Of a stretch of 64,000 bases of DNA, positions 1-10,800 are shown in pieces. A model generated the notes under the pieces. The model searched no databases. It was not told where the DNA came from and saw only the letters and a program-made list of their open reading frames with translations. The DNA lies in contig WRLG01000007.1 of NCBI GenBank assembly GCA_009777725.1, forward strand, positions 43,071 through 107,070, written 5' to 3'. This DNA comes from Oscillospiraceae bacterium. Lineage in GTDB: Bacteria > Bacillota > Clostridia > Oscillospirales > Ruminococcaceae. Position numbers and translations under genes: made by a program. Within the stretch, counting starts at the first letter, position 1. The number at the start of each line of letters is the position of its first letter.

Positions 1-1
1 C

Positions 2-1141
2 GGGGTTATCAACAATCATTTAGGCAGCTGCTCTACAGTTATTTGGGATTTATTGAATAAAGAGGGTTTTGATTTTAAGAAATACCCCGATATTTCAACC
101 GCGCTTTATTACGGCTCATACACGGATACAAGCGGCTTTGAGGAAATTGCCCACCCATTGGATAAAGATATGCGTGACGGTTTAAAATTCAGCCAGCACA
201 TCGTTAAAAGGCTGAGAAACAACAACTTATCTTTATCAGAGCTGGAGATTGCGGGGGAGGCTTTCAGCCGAAATACAGTAAACAAAGCGTTAGGTTACGC
301 AATCTTTCAAGCCGCCCCTTGCGACCCGAATATTTTAGGATTTATAAGTGACCTTGCGCTGCAAACCGAGGGCGTTGACGTGTGCACGGTTTATAATGAA
401 AATAACGACGGCTATAAACTTTCTATGCGCTCTTGCATAAGGGAGGTTATGGCGAATGATTATGCGCGGTTTTTAACCGAGGGTGTCGGTAACGGCGGCG
501 GACATAAGCAAAAGGCGGGGGGCTTTATCAGCAAAGCCGCTATTGCACAAAAAGAGCTTTCCATATCGGAATATATGGAGCGGCGCACGGAAGAATATTT
601 CGGCAGTTATGATGTTATAATGGCTTCTGACCATGACTTGAAAATTTCCGAAATGAAAAAATTCAAAAAGAAAAAACGCCCGGTTTATTATGCGAAAACC
701 GCCGATATTTTCAAGAAAGAAACGCCGCTCACAATCAGGACGCTTGAAGGCGATGCCGAAGTTGAATCATCAGATGATATTTATTTGATGATTGGCATAG
801 AGGGCGAAGTTTACCCGATAAAATCGGAGAAATTCTACCGAAGCTATCGGGTTTTAGATGTTGCTCATGATTATAATTTTGAATACCCGCCCTCTGTGAT
901 TAACAGAATATCTACAGAATCGGTAAAGATTATGGGGTTTGCAAAGCCCTGCATTTCAACGGGAGATGTTTATATATACGCCGCCCCGCTCACACGAAAC
1001 ACCAAAGTTTTCACAATCTGGAATGAAGATGAATATATGGCGGGCAGACCGGGTGATTACGTCGCTGTCCGCGCGGACGACCATCATGATGTTTATATTA
1101 TTAGGGGGGATATATTTAGCGGGACTTACGGGGAGGTGTAG
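2..1141 (+). CDS. DHH/DHHA1 family phosphoesterase with C-terminal PGDYG-like repeats (5' end cut by the window)
   Basis: Frame is open from base 2 (GVINNHLGSCSTVIWDLL...), so the listed ATG at 53 is internal. DHHA1-type GGGHKQKAGGF motif. C-terminal PGDYVAVR...I.GDIFSGTY. Confidence 0.75.
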   Translation, partial: GVINNHLGSCSTVIWDLLNKEGFDFKKYPDISTALYYGSYTDTSGFEEIAHPLDKDMRDGLKFSQHIVKRLRNNNLSLSELEIAGEAFSRNTVNKALGYAIFQAAPCDPNILGFISDLALQTEGVDVCTVYNENNDGYKLSMRSCIREVMANDYARFLTEGVGNGGGHKQKAGGFISKAAIAQKELSISEYMERRTEEYFGSYDVIMASDHDLKISEMKKFKKKKRPVYYAKTADIFKKETPLTIRTLEGDAEVESSDDIYLMIGIEGEVYPIKSEKFYRSYRVLDVAHDYNFEYPPSVINRISTESVKIMGFAKPCISTGDVYIYAAPLTRNTKVFTIWNEDEYMAGRPGDYVAVRADDHHDVYIIRGDIFSGTYGEV

Positions 1142-1142
1142 A

Positions 1143-2168
1143 CTAGGTAGTTGACCACGCCCCCGCATTACCCGCTGCGGGTAATGTTTTTGAAAATTCT
1201 TTCACGCAAGAGCCGTTTTCATATACCCTAATGGTTGCGCTGTTAGTGTCGGGATTCTTTAAGCAAGTTACTATTCTGCCTTCGCTGTCGATAACGGCAT
1301 CAAAGCTTTCATAGATGAATTGATTGCCGTAGTTGGTTTTGGTTTTTGTTTTGCTGAATTTGCCGTCTGCAAATGTGACTATTTCTTCCGTTGCGGGCAC
1401 TTGCCTGTTTCCGAGCGCATTTAGCCCGGGCATGTTCCGCCAGATTATTTTATCGCCGTATGCGCGGGGAAAGCTAACGTCGTCTTTTTGCTCGATGTTC
1501 GTTTTCCCTGTTTTCAGTTCAACCGTTCCGTAGTAATTCACGGACGTGCCGTATGTTGTGCTGCCGGTTCTAACCGGCTCACCCATTCCCTTGGCGTAAA
1601 ACGCCGCATAGTCGCCTGTCAAAGCAATTCCTTGAAAGTTATTAGGTTTTTCATTGTTTAAATCCATTAATAATATTTTGCCTTTCGCGCTGAAATCGGT
1701 AAGATACAGCTTAGAATCCACGGCGTAGCAAACCCTGCCGTCCGTTACGTCAATCAAAGACGGGTCTTTTACTAAAGATGAAAAGTCATATGAAGCTGTG
1801 TTTTTAAGATTTTTGTCAAGCACCGTGCATTTTACGCCCGTGCTTCTGATGCCGTTCAGCTCAGCGTATAACAGATAGACGGATTCGTCAGTGACCTTAG
1901 CCTTTAAACTCGCCGCGTTGGCGGGCAGAGCATAAGACGCCCTAATGTTGTTATCTTTATCAGCTTTGAAAAAATAACCCGCTGAACCCTGCCTTTTGTA
2001 ACCCTCGTAATACACGTTGCCCTCATCATCAGTTGCGCGAACAAAAACAGTAGCCAAATCCGAAAATTTCAAACCGACTGCCTCATCGGATAATTCCGCC
2101 GAAGCGTTTATGCCTAACATACCGCTCAATATAACGGCGGCTAATATAATTGCAAGTTTTTTAATCAT
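1143..2168 (-). CDS. Secreted protein of unknown function with N-terminal signal peptide
   Basis: Signal peptide MIKKLAIILAAVILSGMLGINASA. AAAGGA RBS upstream of the ATG near 2168. The upstream extension of the ORF runs into an inverted repeat and is probably not coding. Confidence 0.65.
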   Translation of the reverse strand: MIKKLAIILAAVILSGMLGINASAELSDEAVGLKFSDLATVFVRATDDEGNVYYEGYKRQGSAGYFFKADKDNNIRASYALPANAASLKAKVTDESVYLLYAELNGIRSTGVKCTVLDKNLKNTASYDFSSLVKDPSLIDVTDGRVCYAVDSKLYLTDFSAKGKILLMDLNNEKPNNFQGIALTGDYAAFYAKGMGEPVRTGSTTYGTSVNYYGTVELKTGKTNIEQKDDVSFPRAYGDKIIWRNMPGLNALGNRQVPATEEIVTFADGKFSKTKTKTNYGNQFIYESFDAVIDSEGRIVTCLKNPDTNSATIRVYENGSCVKEFSKTLPAAGNAGAWSTT

Positions 2169-2221
2169 GTTCATTATTCCTTTCTTTCTCACATCAAAAA
2201 AATTATATAACCCAATAGGGG

Positions 2222-2334
2222 TTGTAGGGGACGGGCTTGCCCGTCCCTCGGGGTGAAACACTATGACAAAATTTTATGCCACATGCCGCAAGTGAAGCGC
2301 GTTCTCACGGGACAGGCAAGCCTGTCCCCTACAA
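2222..2334. repeat. MITE-like inverted-repeat element
   Basis: Ends TTGTAGGGGACGGGCTTGCCCGTCCC and GGGACAGGCAAGCCTGTCCCCTACAA are inverted repeats, 24/26 by eye. Confidence 0.6.
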
Positions 2335-2356
2335 TATAATTGTCAATTATCAATTA

Positions 2357-3514
2357 TCAATTGTCAATTGTAATTGTTTCCACCTGCTCGGGGTCGATTA
2401 CAACGTCAATGTTGAAAGTCACTGTCAGCGATTCGGGTGATGTTGTTGAACTCTTGAGTTTCATTCCGTTTACGCTTCCGTCTTTCATGATGAGAACGGC
2501 TTTTGTATCTGCTAAGTTTAGCGGTATAGCTTCGATTTCGGCGGGAGAATCCAAATCAGCAGAGAATGTCACGTTATAAGGCGACACTTCAATGTCTTTC
2601 ACAAATACATCCAATCCGCCCAAGCTTATATTTTTATTTATGTTAATCATGCGGGTAAGGCTTTCAAAATTAAGCGGTGCTGTAAAGCTCCAATGTCCGT
2701 CCGAGATAATATCGGGGCTGTTTTTATAATCAAGCCAATAAGCCTCGTCAAAATACATGTAATCCAAATCGAGATACAGGTTTTTTCCGATAAGGGATTC
2801 CTTTTCCGTATTGGATACGCGTACATCAATCACAAATGCCGCTTTGCCGTTTTCTTCGGCAATTACTTCATAATTCATGCCCGTGCTCTGGCTTGTTCCC
2901 CAACCGTCTCCCGGTTGAGCTTTGGGCGACAGCAGCCATATGTCATAGGGCGGCGGCGTGTCATCATCGGCATATCTTAATTCCCCCAAAGTATCGTCGG
3001 TTCGCATTTTTATATTGCCGAATCGGAAATCTTCGAGTGACCTGCCGGAAGGGTCGTATACGTCAAGCAGGATTTTCAAGCTTTGACCATCGCCTACTAC
3101 GCCGCGAAGGGTTACGTCAATGCCGCCGCTTGATACTGTTTGGTTTACGGCAGACCCCGTTGCGTCAACAATCGGCGACATGGAGGATAAAGGAGCGATT
3201 CCCCCATCGGGCGACTGCTCATTTAAAATCCCGCGGAAAGCATCGCTCGCGCTTAAATAATACGCGGCGACCGTAATCCCCATTGCCATGACGGCGGCGC
3301 AGACTGCCGCCGCCAATACAGCGGGGCGTTTTACTAAGCGTATTCTGCTTTTAGTAAAGCTAAAACCATCGTTAAATTCCTCGTTCACGCCCTCGCTCAA
3401 AGCGATTTTGCTTGAAACAAGCTCGTAGACCCTGTCCGCGCTCACATTCTCCCGCGCGGGATTTTCATAGACAACACTGAATTTATCAAACTGCTTTAAA
3501 AACGACATATTCAT
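2357..3514 (-). CDS. Anti-sigma factor-like membrane protein (DUF4179-like)
   Basis: Single TM segment after a ~70 aa cytoplasmic N-terminus. Overlaps the 3' end of an ECF sigma gene. RBS AAAGGGG before the ATG at 3514. Confidence 0.65.
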   Translation of the reverse strand: MNMSFLKQFDKFSVVYENPARENVSADRVYELVSSKIALSEGVNEEFNDGFSFTKSRIRLVKRPAVLAAAVCAAVMAMGITVAAYYLSASDAFRGILNEQSPDGGIAPLSSMSPIVDATGSAVNQTVSSGGIDVTLRGVVGDGQSLKILLDVYDPSGRSLEDFRFGNIKMRTDDTLGELRYADDDTPPPYDIWLLSPKAQPGDGWGTSQSTGMNYEVIAEENGKAAFVIDVRVSNTEKESLIGKNLYLDLDYMYFDEAYWLDYKNSPDIISDGHWSFTAPLNFESLTRMININKNISLGGLDVFVKDIEVSPYNVTFSADLDSPAEIEAIPLNLADTKAVLIMKDGSVNGMKLKSSTTSPESLTVTFNIDVVIDPEQVETITIDN

Positions 3515-4046
3515 TATAGTTACCCCTTTCATCTAATGCCTTTCTAAGGCTTTTTCTGCCGCGGTATAACCGCGCTTTTACTTTGGATTCGCTTAACCCG
3601 ACAGCCGCCGCAATCTCTTTATCCGTCTCAAACATAAACAGCTTGCGGGTAAAAATCTCCCTGTTTACGGGGGACATTTTCATTATAAGGCTTTGCAGCT
3701 TATCAATAAACTCGCTGTCAATAACCGACATCTCCATATCCTCATCCGAGATGATTTCTATTTCATCTGTTGAGTAGCTTTGATTTTTGAGCCGATTATA
3801 GCGGTCAATCGCATTGTTTCTTGCCGTACAGATAAGGTAGCCCTTTATCCCCTCCGGCTTTTCAAGCTTATGCAAGGTTTTCCACATGCTGATAAACGCA
3901 TCGGCGACACATTCCTCGACATCCTGCGGATTTTTAAGTATACGCGAAGCAACAGCGGTCAGCAGTCCCGTATACCGATTTATCAATTCCCGCAACCCCA
4001 TAGACGGGTTGCTCGTCAGCAGTTCCAACATCTGTTCATCATTCAA
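3486..4046 (-). CDS. ECF-type RNA polymerase sigma factor
   Basis: Region 2 (DVEECVADAFISMWKTL...IKGYLICTARNNAIDRYNR) and region 4 (MSPVNREIFTRKLF...SESKVKARLYRGRKSLRK). Confidence 0.9.
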   Translation of the reverse strand: MNDEQMLELLTSNPSMGLRELINRYTGLLTAVASRILKNPQDVEECVADAFISMWKTLHKLEKPEGIKGYLICTARNNAIDRYNRLKNQSYSTDEIEIISDEDMEMSVIDSEFIDKLQSLIMKMSPVNREIFTRKLFMFETDKEIAAAVGLSESKVKARLYRGRKSLRKALDERGNYNEYVVFKAV

Positions 4047-4144
4047 TCATATCACTCCTATTTTCAATTAAAAAGTACTTTCACTTATTAAGACCTGTTC
4101 AGAGGCGGTAAAGACACGCTTACTTATGTAAACATTCTGTGAAC

Positions 4145-4180
4145 AAAAAAAAAAATACGCCTGCACCCCGCAGACGTATT
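4145..4180 (-). terminator. Rho-independent terminator downstream of the amidohydrolase
   Basis: AATACGCCTGC-ACCCC-GCAGACGTATT hairpin; T-run on the - strand. Confidence 0.7.
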
Positions 4181-4194
4181 TACGCTCTATATGC

Positions 4195-5466
4195 TCATCT
4201 CATTCTTGCAATAATCTCATTTGCCTTAGCATAAACCAAATCACTGTCTTTGGCAGAGAAGTTGCCGTTTTCATATAAAACCCTGCCGTTTACCATGGTT
4301 AAGGCGACATTTTGCTTAGAACCTGCGTATACTATATTCTTGACTATGTTGTTAAGCGGCTGCATATTCGGCTGGTTTAGGTCTATGACCGTAAGGTCGG
4401 CTTTTTTGCCCTCGGCTATAGTGTCACAATCGTCAAGACCTATGGCAAGCGCGCCACCTTTACACGCCGCTTCGAGAACCTGAACCGCAGACATTGAAGC
4501 CGCATCTTGAAGCAAAATTTTCTGCAAAACTGCGGCAAGATACATCTCCCTAAACATATCAAGCGCGTTATTGCTTGCCGCTCCGTCCGTCCCTATCGCG
4601 ATATTTATGCCTAAATCCAGCATCTTAGCGAGCGGTGCGATTCCGCTTGCGAGTTTGCAGTTTGAGGCGGGGTTCGTAACCGCCCAAAGTCCGCGCCGCT
4701 TGAAGATGTCAAGGTCATTACCCGTCATATGAACGCAATGGAAGCCGCCGCCGCCGTATTCATACAGTCCTACGCTCTCAAAAAGCTCAGTCGGGGTCAT
4801 TCCGCCGTGCCGCTCCTTACAGCCCTCAACCTCAAGCGCCGTCTCTGAATTATGGGCGAAAACAGGGGCTTTGTAAGCTTTTGCCATCTCCGCGATTTCT
4901 TCCATAAGCTTAACATCATTAGTATATTCAGCATGAAACCCAAGTTTGTAAGCGACAAGGGGGTCGTAATTATTATACTCTTCGTAATATTCTCTCAAAA
5001 TTTTAGGAGTTGTCCCGAAATTATTCACAGAGCCGCACATAGTGAGCCGAAATCCCACATCCTTAGCCGCCGCCGCGACGGCTTGCGGCTCAAAATACAT
5101 ATCAAAGCAAGCCGATATTCCCGAGCTTAAATATTCCATAAACGCAAGGCGCGAAAGCCAGTAAATATCATCGCCCGTAAGCTTCGCTTCCATTGGGAAA
5201 ACCTGCTCATGAAGCCATTCGTGAAGCGGCAGGTCATCGGCATAGGAGCGCAGAAAGGTCATAGCCGAGTGGGAGTGGGCATTTTTGAACGCAGGGATTA
5301 TAAGATTGCCCTTTAAGTCAATTTCACGTTCAAAAGTTACGTTTTCCGGCACAGGCTTTGCCTCTCCGACATATGAAATGCTGTCACCGTCCGTCCAAAC
5401 CTCGCCTTGTGTGATGTCTGTGTTATTCATTGTTAGGATTTTTGCGTTGTAAAATTTTGTACTCAT
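4195..5466 (-). CDS. mtaD: Amidohydrolase, 5-methylthioadenosine/S-adenosylhomocysteine deaminase family
   Basis: FKNAHSHSAMTFLRSYADDLPLHEWL, GFHAEYT, HCVHMTG and GTDGAASNN metal-site motifs. Confidence 0.85.
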   Translation of the reverse strand: MSTKFYNAKILTMNNTDITQGEVWTDGDSISYVGEAKPVPENVTFEREIDLKGNLIIPAFKNAHSHSAMTFLRSYADDLPLHEWLHEQVFPMEAKLTGDDIYWLSRLAFMEYLSSGISACFDMYFEPQAVAAAAKDVGFRLTMCGSVNNFGTTPKILREYYEEYNNYDPLVAYKLGFHAEYTNDVKLMEEIAEMAKAYKAPVFAHNSETALEVEGCKERHGGMTPTELFESVGLYEYGGGGFHCVHMTGNDLDIFKRRGLWAVTNPASNCKLASGIAPLAKMLDLGINIAIGTDGAASNNALDMFREMYLAAVLQKILLQDAASMSAVQVLEAACKGGALAIGLDDCDTIAEGKKADLTVIDLNQPNMQPLNNIVKNIVYAGSKQNVALTMVNGRVLYENGNFSAKDSDLVYAKANEIIARMR

Positions 5467-5539
5467 TGTATATTATTCTCCTTTTATTACATTTAATCGT
5501 TCATAAATATACAATTAGTATATTTACATATAGTTTATA

Positions 5540-6367
5540 CTAATTTCCCCCAAACCCCAATATCGAATCCGTCAAAAGCCTCTTGAAACGCGGGGCGGCT
5601 TTGTCGGCGGTTTCTTGTACCTCATCGTGAGTTAAAGGGCTGTCGGTTATGCCGCAGGCTAAGTTTGAAATGCAGGATACCCCGACCACTCTCATTCCCG
5701 CGTGATTTGCAACGATTGCCTCGCAAGCGGTTGACATACCGACCGCATCCGCGCCTAACACTCTCGCCATGCGAATCTCAGCGGGTGATTCAAAATTAGG
5801 TCCCGTCAACTGCATATAAACGCCCTCTCTAAGCGGAATGTCCGCTTTTTTTGCGGCGTTTCTTACAATTTCGCGCAGTTCCCTGTCATATATATTACTC
5901 ATATCGGGGAAACGAGTGCCCAATTCATCAATATTAGCCCCGATAAGCGGCGACCTGACCATGCAGATTTGGTCTGAAATAAGCATAAAATCGCCTGCAT
6001 TAAAATCGAAATGAACGCCCCCCGCGGCGTTAGTCAAAAACAATTTTTCCGCCCCCATAAGCTTCATAAGGCGTATGGGGAGCACAACGTCTTCCATCGG
6101 ATACCCCTCGTAAAAATGCACCCGTCCCTGCATAATCACAACCTTAACCGCCCCGACATAACCGAAAACAAACCGCCCCTTATGACCTATAATCGTAGAA
6201 ACGGGGAAGCCGTCAATTTCGGAATAGTCAAGGGTAGCTTCAACCTTGATAGTATCCGCATAATCCCCCAGCCCCGAACCCAGCACCAACGCGACCTCCG
6301 GCTCAAAGCTTACCTTTTCCTTTACTTGGCTAAGGCATTTTTGCAGTCTTTCATATTGTTTGTTCAT
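5540..6367 (-). CDS. punA: Purine-nucleoside phosphorylase (PNP/MTAP family)
   Basis: VLGSGLG, GHKGRFVFG, QGRVHFYEGY, LTNAAGG and GADAVGMSTACEAIVANHAGM motifs. Confidence 0.9.
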   Translation of the reverse strand: MNKQYERLQKCLSQVKEKVSFEPEVALVLGSGLGDYADTIKVEATLDYSEIDGFPVSTIIGHKGRFVFGYVGAVKVVIMQGRVHFYEGYPMEDVVLPIRLMKLMGAEKLFLTNAAGGVHFDFNAGDFMLISDQICMVRSPLIGANIDELGTRFPDMSNIYDRELREIVRNAAKKADIPLREGVYMQLTGPNFESPAEIRMARVLGADAVGMSTACEAIVANHAGMRVVGVSCISNLACGITDSPLTHDEVQETADKAAPRFKRLLTDSILGFGGN

Positions 6368-6394
6368 AAAAAAGCTCCTTTATTTACTTTATTT

Positions 6395-6853
6395 TTATTT
6401 AGAAAACTGATTCCTCTGAGCAACCGCCAGCCTATCACAAAGTTCATTTTCCGGGTGCCCCGCGTGTCCTTTAACCCAGACGAATTTGACATTATGCGTA
6501 TCGAGCAGGTCTAGGAGCTTTTCCCAAAGGTCAGCGTTAAGCGCGGGCTTTTTGTCGGATTTGAGCCATCCGTTTTTGCGCCAGCTTCGCGCCCAGCCTT
6601 TTGTAACGCTGTCAACTATATATTTGCTGTCGGTAGTAAGCTTCACTTCGCAATTAGGGCGGTTCAAAGCGGAAAGTGCCTCTATTACGCCGGTAAGCTC
6701 CATGCGGTTATTGGTAGTCATAGCCTCCCCGCCGGATAATTCTTTTTTATGCTCCCCGAAGCGCAAAAACGCGCCCCACCCGCCGGGTCCCGGATTGCCC
6801 GAGCAAGCCCCATCGGTAAAAATTTCAACAATCAATATAAATCCTCCGCTCAA
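6395..6853 (-). CDS. rnhA: Ribonuclease HI
   Basis: [40 protein letters not shown] and [18 protein letters not shown]. Confidence 0.95.
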   Translation of the reverse strand: MSGGFILIVEIFTDGACSGNPGPGGWGAFLRFGEHKKELSGGEAMTTNNRMELTGVIEALSALNRPNCEVKLTTDSKYIVDSVTKGWARSWRKNGWLKSDKKPALNADLWEKLLDLLDTHNVKFVWVKGHAGHPENELCDRLAVAQRNQFSK

Positions 6854-6859
6854 ATCATG

Positions 6860-7648
6860 TTAACGGCAGTTCTCAACCGCCTTTTTAAGTAAGCTGTAAT
6901 TTTGCAGTAAATCTTCCGTATCTTTATAGTTTTGCCGATATAGTTCAAGCATAATATGCCCCGTAAAGCCAACGCTTTTAAGCTCCTTAAACAGTGCCGC
7001 GTTATCATATTCGCCATCGCCGAATTTTAGGCAATCGCCCCGCGCCCCCGAATCCGAAAAATGAACGTGCTTTATATGATTGTCCAGAGCCTTTACAAAT
7101 TCAAGCGGGTCGCCGCCCTCGCGGTGCGCTTGCTTTGTATCAAGCACAAATTTGGCGTTTTCGCCTAAAGCGTCCGCCATCTCCTTTAAAAAAGTCATGC
7201 TCCCCGCCGTACAGCGGCTTACGTTTTCATGCAATACCGAAACGCCGCATGAATACGCCGCCTCCTGCAACCGCATATACCGCTCAAAGTAAAGCTCATT
7301 TTGAATTTTGTTTTCCTTTTTATTTCCGTGGAGGATAAAATAATCCGCCCCGAATTGGTTCATAAACTCAAAAAAACGCTTATAGTAGTCGAGCATGTCA
7401 ATCACCCGCCGCTCATAGTCGGTAAACAGCATCATTGTTTCAACGGCGCATGAAAACGGGTGCACGGCAACCACGTCAACGCCGTATTCGCGCTTTACCG
7501 CAAGCATTTCGGAAAGGTAAGGGTCGTAAAGCTCGCAGTGCGTATTTACAAAAATTTCCGCAGAGCAAACACCGCCCTCAGCGATTTGTGCAAAGGCTTT
7601 TTCAAGCGGCATAGGGTAGAAGCTTGCAGTTGTTATCCCCGTTTGCAT
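6860..7648 (-). CDS. Sugar phosphate isomerase/epimerase (xylose isomerase-like TIM barrel)
   Basis: HGNKKEN, HENVSRC, FVLDTKQAHREG and HVHFSDSG motifs. Confidence 0.8.
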   Translation of the reverse strand: MQTGITTASFYPMPLEKAFAQIAEGGVCSAEIFVNTHCELYDPYLSEMLAVKREYGVDVVAVHPFSCAVETMMLFTDYERRVIDMLDYYKRFFEFMNQFGADYFILHGNKKENKIQNELYFERYMRLQEAAYSCGVSVLHENVSRCTAGSMTFLKEMADALGENAKFVLDTKQAHREGGDPLEFVKALDNHIKHVHFSDSGARGDCLKFGDGEYDNAALFKELKSVGFTGHIMLELYRQNYKDTEDLLQNYSLLKKAVENCR

Positions 7649-7818
7649 AAAACATAACCCCTTTTAAATATTATACCATGTTTTGGGGTGTATGTCAAAT
7701 TCTTTTAGGGACTGTTTATATATAAAAAATATCATTTCAAAAATTTTAACACTTGACATTTTTCGAGGTTTGCAGTATAATTAAGTCAGATATTAGGCAG
7801 GTAAGGGCGGTTGCAATC

Positions 7819-10800
7819 ATGTATCTTGAATCTCTGGAGCTTCAAGGCTTTAAATCGTTTCCCGATAAAATTAAGCTTGAATTTGACAAGGGCTTAACGG
7901 CTGTAGTCGGACCTAACGGGAGCGGGAAATCGAATATAAGCGATGCCGTGCGCTGGGTTTTGGGCGAGCAATCGTCTAAAACCCTGCGCGGCGCAAAGAT
8001 GGAGGATGTTATCTTTTCGGGTACCGTTCTGCGGAAGCCTGTGGGCTTTGCGAGCGTTACCCTTAATATTGTTAACAGCAAGGGGATTTTACAGCTTAGC
8101 TCCGAGCAGGTTTCGGTAACGAGAAAACTGTACCGCAGCGGTGACAGTGAATACCTTATAAACGGCGCGCAGGTGCGCCTAAAGGACATAAATGAGTTGT
8201 TTATGGATACGGGACTGGGGCGGGACGGATACTCCGTCATCGGGCAGGGCAGAATTTCGGAGATAATATCGGCAAAATCGGGTGAACGGCGCGAAATATT
8301 TGAAGAAGCGGCGGGTATATCCAAGTTCCGCTACAAAAAAGCCGAGGCGGAACGCCGCCTTAACCACGCTGAGGATAATTTACTGCGCCTGCGCGATATA
8401 TTGAGCGAGTTGGAGGGGCGGGTCGGACCGCTTAAAGCGCAGTCGGAGAAAGCCGCGCTTTTTATAGATTACTCTGAAAAAAAGAAAATATTGGAAATCT
8501 CCGTGTGGGTATGTGTGCTTAACGAGCATAAAAATCAGCTGAAGGAGCTTTCAGAAAAAATACTAATCAGCGAAAACGATTATAACGCCGCCGAGGCTGA
8601 AATCGCGAGGCTGGAGGACGGCATAAATAAGGTTTATCAAGACATACAAGATAAAACCCTGCTGATTGAAAGGCTTCGCGAAAAAATACTTGAAGCGGAA
8701 CGCGGCAATACCGCGCTTCACTCCGACATAGCCGTTTTTGAAAACGATATTTTACACAGCAGAGCCGCTATTGAGGAAATCGAAAAACAAAGAGAGCTTT
8801 CTAAAAATTCAAGCCGCGAAAATCTTGATATAATTGAGAAAAAGCTTTTTGAAGCGAAAAAAGCCGATGATGAGGTCGCGGCAATTACCGAAGAATACGG
8901 CGCGGCTTCCGAGCGGCTTGAAAGGCTTTTGAGCGAACAAAGCGATTTTGACAGTGACCTTGCCGAGGCGAATAACAGCTTGAATCGGCTCTACATACGC
9001 CGCTCCGAGTTGACTACCGCCATTGCCTCTTCCGAAAACGCCGTTGCCGACATGAATGAGGAGCTGTCCGGCGCGGACGGCAGGGACGAGGGCTTTCGCG
9101 CACAGATGGAGGCTCTGCGGCGGGAGAGAGCGGAAACAGACGATGCCTTGTCAATTGTCGGCGAGAAGATAAGCGAATATTCAAACCGCCTTGCGGGGAT
9201 GCAAAAGCTTTATGAGGGGCGGAACGAAAAGCTGGAGCTTTCAAAAAAAGAGCAGGAAGCCCTAAGCTTTAAGATTAACGATAAAAACCAAAGAATCCGT
9301 ATGCTTCAAGACCTTGAAAGGAGCATGGAGGGTGTGTCAGGTGCGACCCGTCAAGTGCTGAAAGCGGCTGAAAGGGGTCAGATTAAGGGCGTGCGCGGCT
9401 CTGTGGCAAGGCTTATTACGGTTGAGGGCAGGTTCAGCGTAGCGATTGAGGTAGCGTTAGGCGCGGCTATGCACAATGTCGTGGTTGATAACGATGACGC
9501 GGCGAAGAGGTGCATAGAGCTTTTAAAAGAAACAAAAGCGGGCAGAGCTACATTCCTGCCGCTTACCAATATAAAAGGGAACAGGCTTCAAGATAAAGGG
9601 CTTGAAGATAATACAGGCTTTATCGCCCTTGCCGTTGATATTGTATCCTACTCGCCCGAATATACGGATATTTTCACCTCTATTTTGGGCAGGACGGTAA
9701 TAGCCGAGGACTTGAACACTGCCGGAGCAATCGCTAAAAAATACGGCTACCGCTTTAAAATAGTAACCCTTGACGGGCAGGTCATTAACGCCGGCGGCTC
9801 ATTTACCGGCGGCTCTGTTTCAAAGTCGGCGGGCATCTTAACCAGAAAAAACGAAATAGAAAGGCTTGGGGGGGAGCGCGCAGAGCTTGAAGAAAAGCTT
9901 GCTTCATCTGTTCTGGCTTGCGAAAAACTGAAAACCGAGGCGGATAAGCTTTATTTTGATATGGAGGGCGTTAAGGAAAATACCGCTCTGGCGCATGACG
10001 ACCAAATCCGCTTTGAATCTGAAATTAAGCGCATTGAAGCGATAATCTGTCAGACAGGCACTCAGCTTGACGATGCGGAGGCTTCGCGCGCACGCTTAAA
10101 GGCGCGCTTGGCGGAGCTTTACTCAAATGCCGAAAGTGCGGCTTTGGAATTGAAAACCTGCCAAGCTCAAATACATGAAAAAGAAAACCTTGCTTCCGAA
10201 AATGAAGAAAGGCGAACAGCCGCGCAGGACAAGCGCGGAGAGCTTTCTTCATTGATGTCAGAGTTAAAATTGCGCGAAATGGAGGTAACGAAGGACCGCG
10301 CCGCCTTGCTTAAAGAGGCGGAAGACCTGCGGCTTCAATGCGAGCAAATCGGCGATAATACCGTCCGACTTGCCGCCCAAAGGGAAGAGCAGGAGGCGAA
10401 TATACTGGAAAAGGAGCGGCTGATAGAAGAAAGAAAGCAGGGGCTTGCGGATTCGGATGGGAAAGTTAAGGAAATCAACGAGAGGATTCTTTCCGAGCAG
10501 TTAAATGCGCGAGAACTGGAGCGCGGCTCAAACGAACAGCGCGTGAAAATCAGGGAGCTTTCCGACATGAAGGAAAAACATTCGCGTGAAACATCGCGCT
10601 TGGAGGAGCGCAAGATTTCGGTCACGCAAAGCTGTGATGAAATTATAGCGGATATGTCGGAGCAGTATAACATCTACCAGTCCGAGGCGGCGGATTTAGC
10701 ACAGCCCGTAAGCGACTTAAACGCATCGAAACGCGAGCTTGACGGAATGAAGCGTAAAATCCGAGAGCTGGGTAACGTCAACCTTGCGGCTATAGAGGAA

